From Aurantimonas manganoxydans SI85-9A1 (GTDB lineage: Bacteria; Pseudomonadota; Alphaproteobacteria; Rhizobiales; Rhizobiaceae), in NCBI RefSeq assembly GCF_000153465.1, contig NZ_CH672387.1, positions 2,395,903 through 2,459,902 on the forward strand: a stretch of 64,000 nt of DNA. Direction: 5' to 3'. Below the pieces are notes generated by a model that saw only the letters and a list, made by a program, of their open reading frames with translations, was not told the origin of the DNA and did not search any database. Made by a program: the position numbers and the translations under genes. Of this stretch, positions 57,401 to 62,933 are shown in pieces. Position 1 is the first letter of the stretch; each line of letters opens with the position of its first letter.

Positions 57401-58373
57401 TCAGCGCATCTTGATCATCCAGCGCAATCCCCAGTTTCGCTGCCGCCTCGGCCTTGATCTGCCCCCAGGTCGCCAGCCCGCCTTCCAGCCCGTCCAGCAG
57501 ACGGCCCGTGGAGACGGGCTCACCGTCTGCATTGAACTTGTACTCACGCAGGAAAACCTGGTGCGATGCATGGGATGTGTAGGTTTGATTCTGGTCGACG
57601 AAAGGCGTGGTCGTGTTCGTGTGGCTGACAATGTCGTCCGCCGTTCCTAACACCCCGTCCTCGCCTGGCAGATGCTCGGCCTTCGCCGCGCGGGTCAGCA
57701 CCATGAAGTTTGTGAAACCACCCGGAACGTAAAGAGGATCGTCGGGCTGCAACGGAATGTAAACCGTTCCATTGGTGCCCTTCGTAATCAAGTCCAGGCC
57801 ATGATCGAAGAACTGACCGAAGAATGTGGTCCAACCATTAAATGGCGCGGAAATACCTTCATCCGGCGCGATATTCGGGATCAATGCCAGATCCGCGTCC
57901 GTCACTGCAAGCTGTGTCGCCGAATTGACGACAGTTCCTGGGGCTACGGGTTCAAGTCCACCGTGAAGTTCCTTGAACGTCTCCACCGCCAGCTCATTGT
58001 TTAGAAATGCCAATACCGCTGCAGGGTTGTCCACCGACATATCGACGATGAGATTGGAGATGATGCGTGGATCGGTGTCCACAACGCTTCCAGGGGCAGC
58101 GTAGTTGTTGTTGGTAACGCCAAAAAACGCACCAGAATTGGTATCCGTGACGAAGCTGCCATCGAGGTAGCGCGGCATCACCGTGTCAGCGGCACCCCAT
58201 TGTTCACGACCGTCGACAAGATTGTTGTAGGTGCCATCTACTGTGCGTAGGCCCCATGGCACATGCGGGTCCGGAACGAGATCATTGAGGTCGGCGCCAG
58301 CGGCGTGCGCTTCCGCGATTTTGATCTGGTCGAGGATGAAGCGCAGATCATTTTCGTTGAGTTTTACAGCCAT
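48480..58373 (-). CDS. Giant RTX haem peroxidase with two animal-type peroxidase domains (MopA-like)
   Basis: A 3297-residue exported haem enzyme. Peroxidase domain 1 has distal Asp190-His191 (FFGQFFDHGLDL), Arg441 and Glu444 in GDGRGNEN (equivalents of myeloperoxidase Arg239 and Glu242) and proximal His570 (YRFGHS). A jelly-roll domain lies at about 975-1160 and RTX blocks at about 1232-1368, 1862-1920 and 1979-2080. Domain 2 has His2390 (YFDHGLDF), Arg2584 and Glu2587 (GDGRANEN) and His2681 (YRVGHS). An acidic Asp-rich linker (about 2955-3000) and a last RTX block (about 3015-3138) precede the C-terminal GRHLTQSDFIGVA. ATG 58373 follows GTGAGGACA. Such RTX peroxidases (peroxicins, MopA) have been linked to Mn(II) or halide oxidation and superoxide. 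Export through the neighbouring exporter is strongly implied; the substrate is not shown by sequence. Confidence 0.92.
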   Translation of the reverse strand: MAVKLNENDLRFILDQIKIAEAHAAGADLNDLVPDPHVPWGLRTVDGTYNNLVDGREQWGAADTVMPRYLDGSFVTDTNSGAFFGVTNNNYAAPGSVVDTDPRIISNLIVDMSVDNPAAVLAFLNNELAVETFKELHGGLEPVAPGTVVNSATQLAVTDADLALIPNIAPDEGISAPFNGWTTFFGQFFDHGLDLITKGTNGTVYIPLQPDDPLYVPGGFTNFMVLTRAAKAEHLPGEDGVLGTADDIVSHTNTTTPFVDQNQTYTSHASHQVFLREYKFNADGEPVSTGRLLDGLEGGLATWGQIKAEAAAKLGIALDDQDALNIPLLRTDPYGEFIRGDNGLPMIVTGLGPDGIPNTADDIVVQGNLTTPVNTMAIGAIRIGHAFLDDIAHNAAPVINGGVLQPDADVLTGNTVASQQGQNTEYDNELLDRHYITGDGRGNENIALTAVHHVFHSEHNRLVDATRMEVLKSGDLAFINEWLATDIATLEGIPADGLPLLNFANTLDWDGERVFQAARFGTEMQYQHLVFEEFARKIQPAIDPFVFNSSTDIDPSIFSEFANVVYRFGHSMLTETVARTNIHDGSADNIGLIQAFLNPVEFTKNSTVSADEATASIVLGMTSEHGNAIDEFITSALRNNLLGLPLDLAAINIARGRDTGMPTLNETREQLYQATGSSFLKPYDSWVDFAANLKNPMSVVNFIAAYGTHETIVAAGNNLQERRNAAMALVFNTEGAPADRLAFLNSTGGETAESVGLNDIDLWVGGLAEQILLFGGMLGSTFAAIFEAQLEALQDGDRFYYLSRTQGLNLLNELENNAFSKLIIANTDLSDPGPDGIRGTGDDVIARHIGVDAFGQYDYVLEVNKSNQLIEDPTGVDPVLEALGLGKVIRDDPRTPQDESAVSGYVASINALVKQYDASGTPTGILIDGSENVIPGITVGDLRENAEHLGIILTDEDLANAPVLKLNPDGTLRFNPTPGATTTASVLNNDFEATSLADGAPGVTTDANGNYTVGAPVGWEINGGSGGLFDPAAIITDQAGPSGNNVVWLRQGATLARNTGESAVAGAVYTLSFDIGDRTDHPWPGGQVRISATDGANTTLLAFQLLPEPSNGMWSNVSISTSAIPTNLAGQELRIEIQQDGNGGANQILVDTISFSSTTEVFYSSDLTPAQMGVAYDPAADPFARDADGNVLRTGQAIVDGPATNETVIDPVGLAQAYTPGSYLRFTGGEHVVLGGTSGNDTLIGSFGDDGIWGDAGDDFIQGGQGVDLILGGSGDDVILDDGDSGNFIKGEDGDDVIANSAGPFDILMGGRGKDVIFVGPDDTEVFGGEGDDFIAGGEGVDFLLGNEGDDWIEGGGGFDTTAGDNSDLFFDSKILGHDVMFAGNDEHDFDAESGDDIMVQGESVMRNEGMFGFDWATFQGNSLDAYADMRIKIFTTEQQDILRNRFDKVEALSGWNGNDQLFGDDRENPINAEEGVGGDTVAANENILFHDGLSQAGVDRIRNLREFLDVLIADRPQLSAEELEEIIAFEDGNILMGGRGNDRIQGNGGNDIISGDHWLHVRISISDPDSGGEIATVTTLRHVFDGISGPAEWAGKSLFELLVERTVKPAQMEIVREILFDADDAATSFDTAIFQGNISEYIIEGAGVGGQNFSDQNGDGFIEVRHLDPLVADGVTLGIDGVDYLKGIERLEFADGVIDAAAGLDEVPVGTPTLQVLVDTDGNAIFQAGLPLRIATNPDGSLAGVTDPDNPNGGVITDFTVTWQLEAAPGTGVFVDAQIGGLTFIPNGNPVTGIDGERVRAVIRFTDANGVRETVVSAASAPLSPATDLTDINGDLVFVGTHSIDMTMAGNPSFGTAFVSQNGQDTITGGAGDDTIQGLSGNDTLNGGAGDDDLLGHGGDDILVGGAGSDIINGGAGNDTAVLDFTVADATFFLTPSGSLEIAAGADEDELIDIEQVEFSDGQILTTRQAENRIANFQRGNGQDNIINGDLDGVVADDTIRGLNGNDTISGGDGRDLLLGDGGSDTLNGDEDDDILAGGRGNDTVNGGAGDDTVFWFTGDGRDSVNGGGGTDTLSINGDEGVAETFRIYTRAAAIAANINPGGPNNEIVITRTVDGAPDSNADRIALVRNIEELEINTRPIGGATVARGDTVQIFGDFTTTSLALNTITIDGASGDDTVDITALQSAHRIVFKSNGGNDTIIGTLRPQDVIELAPGATLADYQTTSMNGMTKMTFGGHSIAFPSTSHPTFADNSSSQGGSGGGGESAPGGSFALTARDLAGLKNLVNGHQAFEDDDDTAGAGGVRELLGRNNNESHPEYGAADEVFIRLTEARYGEYDGTTNNRAINPIFAGLDARTISNVLGHQEADLSPAASGANTFFMAFGQYFDHGLDFLPKNSANGVLAIGGPGTSRAPGVDNPADLTRGEVYTIDENGVPQHLNKASPFVDQNQAYGSNALVGQFLRESDGDQGVGMRLLSGATDPSTPDFNLLPTLRELIAHHWENDTIFVDPSLPGGSVSFRDYFTDYPISDNATGSIFDEATGAYDPDVVASMVSNFMGGGYPLLLDTNPYINLLDHYVAGDGRANENFALTSMHTIWARNHNFHVEMLLEAGFEGTEEEVFQAAKMINEAEYQRVVFTEFADMLIGGIRGEGDHGFNDYNPNADARISHEFASAVYRVGHSLVGQTMTVIGPDGQPRQVELFDAFLNPTSELGAFKPGLPDGYVPQPGYAQLGAGAILAGVATQSAEEVDFNIVDAIRNDLVRINADLFAFNVARGWDVGLGTLNQVRADLKASGDPYIQEAVGFAGNLDPYASWADFQARNGLSDTIMDQMKVAYPDLILSTPEEIAAFIAVNPDIELTDGANGTKIVKGIDRVDLWVGGLAEKHVLGGMVGQTFWVVLHEQFDRLQEGDRFYYLERFDNFDFYDNFIDGQEFSDIIARNTGLTGLPEEIFRANDENDDTADNDDGVGDDTSDEDGDSDTVGEDNNDDTVVDDDDALAPVPPVVSGLAVTGTAAADVMMGGAEADVLSGGDGDDIILGGFGDDTLMGGSGSDLIKGDAGRDMIFGGAGDDVVLGGADNDMIFGDAGDDRMFGDDGDDMLEGGGGFDTVYGGAGNDRFIARQGDGDDIYWGDAGNDTLDYAAITANLTIDLGNGTMQHGSVHSSQSGHDAIFGFENVIGGAGNDEITASSVVNVMDGGGGNDTFVFRTAADADGDRINGFASGDKIDLSGMNGSEGFTLETTVLTGAGQVLVTHLTGDDGEALTRIQGTVSDGAEADFTLEVAGRHLTQSDFIGVA

Positions 58374-58969
58374 TGTCCTCACTCCGATGGTGCGGGTAGC
58401 GACGCGCGAACCCGGAATTCTCTCGATCCGGCCTAAAGTCTGGGCCTGGCCGGAATTGCCGGGTATCTCCGGCAAGCTTCAAGTTCGGGCGTAATCTGAT
58501 GGCTGATGATGACCGCAGATTCGAAGAGACCGTCAGGGTAGTAAGTCTGATTATTTTGCTCCACCTTGGTCGGAATATAGATGCGACCAAGGTCGGAATT
58601 CGTCTCGAGAAGGCTTTTACATAATCAACAGGTCATCGGCCATTCTTGGACGGCAAGGACTTGGAAATTCTAACGTTCCGGGTGATTGTTTCGGCTACGT
58701 CGGCGCATGCAACATGGCCTCCAAGATTGTTCTTTCCATTCTGAGCAGAACGTGACACCCCTCTCCCGGGGCGGTCTACCGTACGGAAAAGCCGGAGGGA
58801 AAAGCGTGCATCCATCAGTCGGCGGTCGTAAGAGTGGCCCGTCGACAACACGGTAGCCGTCTCTGCCAGAGATCGCGAAATCCGGCGAAGGAGGGTTACA
58901 CAATGTGAAAGCAGGTGTTGTTTGAATTGATTTATTGACTGAGCGCGACTGCTTTCCTGTTGCATGAGC
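58374..58969. other. Upstream region of the giant peroxidase gene
   Basis: About 600 bases holding the peroxidase leader and promoter. Apart from the inverted repeat at 58563-58593, a minus-strand stretch near 58443-58615 reads coherently (DLGRIYIPTKVEQNNQTYYPDG) but has no start codon and follows a stop, so it may be a decayed gene fragment. No intact gene is seen. Confidence 0.4.
58563..58593. promoter_or_regulatory. Perfect 10-bp inverted repeat upstream of the peroxidase gene
   Basis: ACCTTGGTCG (58563-58572) and CGACCAAGGT (58584-58593) are separated by 11 bases, about 190 bases upstream of the peroxidase ATG. The half-site GGTCGGAAT is also repeated directly at 58568 and 58591. This is a good candidate operator for a dimeric regulator. 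The regulator is unknown; a LuxR-type protein is one possibility given the remnant next door. Confidence 0.5.
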
Positions 58970-59050
58970 TCACAGGCAGCGACCCACGACTTCCAGCCGA
59001 TTTCTGGCCTCAGGATTCTGCATGAGGATCGTCATGTAGTGCTTGGCAGT
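58970..59050 (-). pseudogene. Remnant of a LuxR-type response regulator (C-terminal HTH only)
   Basis: The minus strand reads TAKHYMTILMQNPEARNRLE followed by VVGRCL and a stop. It aligns with the end of the intact regulator at 39426-40091 (TVKHYMTMIMQKLDVSNRLE, VVVAA). A stop codon lies immediately upstream, so only about 26 codons of the recognition helix and tail survive. It sits at the edge of the IS110 remnant, which probably caused the loss of the rest of the gene. Confidence 0.75.
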
Positions 59051-59078
59051 TTATATCAACGTGCACTGATCAGATCCG

Positions 59079-59717
59079 GTGTGGCCAATCTCGCATCCCA
59101 ATGGAGATGATTCTCCATGGCTGATCGACGAACTTGTTCCACGCGTCGCAGCAGTGGGCGATGATGTCGTCGTAGTCGACGAAGATACGGTTCGACAGCC
59201 AATTGTCCCTCATGAATTGCCAAACCTTCTATCGGTCTACGAGCATGTTCTTTCCGAACAGGCCAAGATTGACAGGAAGCTTCAGGATGTCGCGCGATCC
59301 GATGAAGTGGTCCGCCGCCTCATGACTGTTCCCGGCATCGGCGTCGTGACCGCACTCGCCTATCGCCACACGATCGACGATCCGTCACGGTTTGCTTCGG
59401 CCCAGACAGTCGGTGCCTACCTCGGATTGACGCCGCGACGGCATCAGTCCGGAAAGACAGACACGCAAGGCGGCGTGTCGAAATGGGGCGACCGCGCCCT
59501 GCGTGTCTATCTTTACGAAGCAGCCACAGTGCTTCTGCATCGGACGAAGCGGTGGTCTCGGCTGAAAGCCTGGGGGGAACAGCTCGCCCGGCGTGTCGGC
59601 TACAAGAAAGCCCACACTGCGCTTGCCCGCAAGCTTGCTGTCATCCTCCATTGTATCTGGACCGATGGTACTGAATTCGAGTGGGGTAAGGAGCCCGCGA
59701 TGATCTCATCCGTCTGA
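59079..59717 (+). pseudogene. Truncated IS110-family transposase (C-terminal part)
   Basis: From about 59190 the frame encodes the C-terminal Transposase_20 domain of IS110-type enzymes ([60 protein letters not shown]). The N-terminal DEDD catalytic domain of about 200 residues is missing, and the first 35 or so codons do not match the family. With only the C-terminal half present the element is inactive. It separates the type I secretion island from the type II secretion genes. Confidence 0.85.
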
Positions 59718-60027
59718 TCGCCATTCCGATCGGTGTCGCATCGAAACTCGACGCGACCCGATGTCCCCGCCGGGACGGTGGTGACGGCGACCTCGGTCAT
59801 TCGGCTGACGCAGGTATCTGACGTCGTTGCACACATCGAGGCGTCCACCCCCGAAAACCATCATGAGGCAGCGACCTCGAAAAGGACCCTGACCCCGGCG
59901 GAGACATCAAAGTGGGAGTTGACAGCGAGCCGCAATTAAAGGGCCGAATGACACGCATGACGGTGAAATCGCTGCTGAGGATGCCAACTGGTGTAACCTG
60001 AAGCCTAAAACTACCGAAATCATCAGC
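59718..60027. other. Gap after the IS110 remnant
   Basis: About 310 bases with no recognisable gene. A 68-codon plus-strand open frame is present but shows no family motif and no good ribosome binding site. It may include the right end of the former IS110 element, which has no inverted repeats to mark it. Confidence 0.35.
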
Positions 60028-60636
60028 TCACACCATCGGTGGGGCTGCGTGGACGCTCGCCCAGCTCAACGCGCTCGGTATTTCGAGGCGTCCAACTTGC
60101 AACACGATCCAACAGAGCCAAATCGCCGGCGCCAAGGCCAGCGCGAAGGGGATCCGGCGTTGGCGCGACCATCCCCGTTTTCTGACATGGGAGAGGGCGA
60201 CAACCATGAGGCATCCGATGGCCGATACCATGATTGCATAGCAGAACATTTCCCAACCGAGCCATATGCCAGCGGTCGCGCCCAATTTTACATCGCCGAA
60301 CCCCAGTCCATCTACTCCCCTTACTTGGAAGAAGAGTTCGCGAACGGCGAGAAGCGAGGCGCCGCACACAATCCCGGACACCAGGGCCGCGACGATTCCA
60401 GCGGAGATATCCTGGTTTTCGGAAATCGAGATCTCGATAACAACGATCATTCCGACAAGCGCCGCAGAGGCGTTGGCCCATGCTGGGACCTGAAAGCGCT
60501 TTCTATCTTCGTCTGCAATAATCCCCATCAGGACAGCCAGAACGACGGCTTCAACCGTACGAACCGGGTCGGCAAACAGAATCCCACCGGTAAGGCTGGC
60601 AAGAGCCGCGAGTGAGAAAAATCCCGCCACCCTCAC
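60028..60636 (-). CDS. Prepilin peptidase (A24 family), type II secretion associated
   Basis: A 202-residue membrane aspartic peptidase with about six helices. The two catalytic Asp are Asp44 (DEDRKRFQVP) and Asp115 in GLGFGDVKLG, the GxGD motif. It lacks the N-terminal methyltransferase domain of the bifunctional GspO/PilD type. GTG 60636 is preferred because AGGAGG lies 7 bases upstream and it follows the gspD stop by 11 bases; an upstream ATG would overlap gspD. It processes pseudopilins of the type II system, which must lie beyond the right edge. Confidence 0.87.
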   Translation of the reverse strand: MRVAGFFSLAALASLTGGILFADPVRTVEAVVLAVLMGIIADEDRKRFQVPAWANASAALVGMIVVIEISISENQDISAGIVAALVSGIVCGASLLAVRELFFQVRGVDGLGFGDVKLGATAGIWLGWEMFCYAIMVSAIGCLMVVALSHVRKRGWSRQRRIPFALALAPAIWLCWIVLQVGRLEIPSALSWASVHAAPPMV

Positions 60637-60647
60637 ACCGATGCCTC

Positions 60648-62750
60648 CTACTTCAGGGATCCGCCGCCCATGTTCCACATTTGAGCTCGCAAACTCTCAG
60701 CTACATTTTGCGCATCGCGCCCGTCACGAATGACGGAGGGGCGGATGAGAATTAGAAGTTCCGTGCGAACATCGGCGCGGCTCTTGCTGCCGAACAGATT
60801 GCCAACGACCTTCAACCGATTCAGACCGGGTATGCCGTCCCGCCCAACATCGCTTTGTTCGCTGATCAACCCACCAAGCAGCACGGTCTGACCGTCGACC
60901 ACAGAAATTGTACTGGCAACGCTCCTGTTGGAAATGACCGGTGTCAGCGAGCCCGCGTTGGCGGTCACCGACGAAATTTCCTGTTCGATGACCATCGTGA
61001 CGACGCCGTTTTCCGCGATGCGCGGCCTCACGTTCATGATGATGCCGGTATCCCGATATTCGACTTCATTACTGATAGGGGCGTTGGCATCCTCAACGGA
61101 ATTTACGGTTCGCGTGACAATTGGGATCTGGTCTCCGACACGGAACTTCGCCACTTCATTCTCCATCACCACCAACGACGGTGATGACAGGACCCGAACG
61201 TCGGTGACGGCATCGAGTGCATTGAGCACGATATCCGGCGAGCTCTCAGAGCCGACGACAAAATTGAAGCCGGGCACCTCACGAGCGATTCCGTCCGCGA
61301 TCGTTCGGAACAGTCCGACAGAACCCTTGTCCCGTCCAAGCCCGATATCTCCACTCTTGATAAAATACTGTACCCCGTAACGCAGTTGGTCATTGAGGCG
61401 AACCTCAGCCATCGTCACGTTCACCGCCACCTGCATTTGTGGAACGTCGATGTGGGCGAGCGCCTGCAAGACTTTTCCGCGGACTGCTCGGTCGCCATAA
61501 ATCACCAAGGAATTGTTTGACAGATCCGGTTCGATGCGGAGCGACGTGGCGCCGTCAAGCATGCCGCCGGAAGCGCCGAGGAAGAGTGATGTTGCGGAAC
61601 CTGCGAGAGGCGCACTGAATGCCGCTTCCACCAGAGCGGAAGGGTCTGCATCTCGTTGTGGTGTAGCTTCCTCAGTAGCCGCGGCTGGATCCGCCGCGGA
61701 TGACGAAAAAAGCCGCCCGAGCAGTTCGGACAGCTTCTGGGCGTCTCGATACTTGACTCGGTAGACGTGAACATTGCTGTTCAGATCCGGATTTTCCTTG
61801 TCGAGCCGCGAAACCCACGTCTGGGCTCGTTCGACCAGGCCTCGACTCTGCGAAACGACCAGAACGGCCTTCAGGCGCGGCATCGCCATGAACTGGATTA
61901 CATCCTCGCTGGATTCGCCGCTTCGGGAGCCAAACACCCGTGTGAGTTCGGGAATAATTGTCTCTGGTTTGGTCGCGCGCAGCGGCAGAATGGCGACTGA
62001 TTGGTCCTGCATCCAGTCGGTATCGAAGGACAGCGCCGTTCCCACGGCCGTTCGCCTCGCCTCGCCGCTTCCGGCAACGATCAGGAGGTTGCGGGTTTTC
62101 TCGACCCTTACAGATCCCGGCCTGATGGCAAAGCCGTCGATCAACCGCGTAAGGGTTTGCGCCGAGACATATTTCAGCGGAATAACGGAAAGTCCGTGGC
62201 CGGCAGTTGCCTGCCCCCTTTCAATGGGAGTGGCCGCGGTGGAAGCATCGGTCGTAATGCGGTAAAGCTCGCCTGCCTTGACAAGCGCAAGGCCATTGCC
62301 AGAAAGAACGCTTTCCAGGATCGCTAAAAGATCATCACGCGCCACTGGCCTTGCCGTCGACAGCGTCACCTCTCCCGTCACGTCCGGATCGAGGGTATAG
62401 CCAATCCCAAGGGCCTCTCCTAGAATGGCCTCAACTACCTCGGGGATTGCGGCGCCTTGGAAGTTCAAGTTTACTTCCCCTACGGAACTGGCAGAAACAC
62501 CAGGAGGAAGTGGCGGCGCGTTCCTCGCTTCGGGCCCAAAAAAGGCTCCCGCAGCATCCTGCGAGGTAGCTTGTCCTGGAAATCCGCTCGGATCTGCACG
62601 AGGTTGCCTGGCGGAGAAATCCGGCCCGAATGCAGCCCCGTAAATCCCGGAACGATCCGTCGTCTCCATGATCCCGTCGAGGCCAGCGCAGCCGCCGGCA
62701 AAAAGCAGAACGCTGATGACGGGAATTGACGGAAGCATCTCAGAGCGCAT
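60648..62750 (-). CDS. gspD: Type II secretion system secretin GspD
   Basis: A 700-residue outer membrane secretin. The N-terminus MRSEMLPSIPVISVLLFAGGCAGL is a signal sequence with a Cys that could be lipidated, though the lipobox is not canonical. N-domains follow (VNLNFQGAAIPEVVEAILGEALGIGYTLDPDV, then RNLLIVAG and NVHVYRVKYRDAQKLSELL). The secretin core occupies the last 280 residues (VLSSPSLVVMENEVAKFRVGDQIPIVT, VDGQTVLLGGLISE, RTELLILIRPSVI). ATG 62750 has GGAGAGGGAG upstream. It forms the outer pore of a type II secretion system and is divergent from gspE. Confidence 0.92.
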   Translation of the reverse strand: MRSEMLPSIPVISVLLFAGGCAGLDGIMETTDRSGIYGAAFGPDFSARQPRADPSGFPGQATSQDAAGAFFGPEARNAPPLPPGVSASSVGEVNLNFQGAAIPEVVEAILGEALGIGYTLDPDVTGEVTLSTARPVARDDLLAILESVLSGNGLALVKAGELYRITTDASTAATPIERGQATAGHGLSVIPLKYVSAQTLTRLIDGFAIRPGSVRVEKTRNLLIVAGSGEARRTAVGTALSFDTDWMQDQSVAILPLRATKPETIIPELTRVFGSRSGESSEDVIQFMAMPRLKAVLVVSQSRGLVERAQTWVSRLDKENPDLNSNVHVYRVKYRDAQKLSELLGRLFSSSAADPAAATEEATPQRDADPSALVEAAFSAPLAGSATSLFLGASGGMLDGATSLRIEPDLSNNSLVIYGDRAVRGKVLQALAHIDVPQMQVAVNVTMAEVRLNDQLRYGVQYFIKSGDIGLGRDKGSVGLFRTIADGIAREVPGFNFVVGSESSPDIVLNALDAVTDVRVLSSPSLVVMENEVAKFRVGDQIPIVTRTVNSVEDANAPISNEVEYRDTGIIMNVRPRIAENGVVTMVIEQEISSVTANAGSLTPVISNRSVASTISVVDGQTVLLGGLISEQSDVGRDGIPGLNRLKVVGNLFGSKSRADVRTELLILIRPSVIRDGRDAQNVAESLRAQMWNMGGGSLK

Positions 62751-62933
62751 GATCTCCCTCTCCAGCAGGCGGCTCGAAACCCGTCGTAGCTGTTTGCCCA
62801 ACGCTTCCGTGAAGCGGCGCATTCAGTAATCCGTTTTGGGGATGCCCCCAAAGGTCCAAGCTCACTTTAATCGCAGAGTTCTATCACGTAACTATCGAAC
62901 TTGGCCGTCGAAATCTTCGAATGGATTTGAATC

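Noticed and set aside
58443-58615. Coherent-looking minus-strand peptide upstream of the peroxidase
   Set aside because: It lacks a start codon and follows a stop. It may be a relic, but no family could be assigned.
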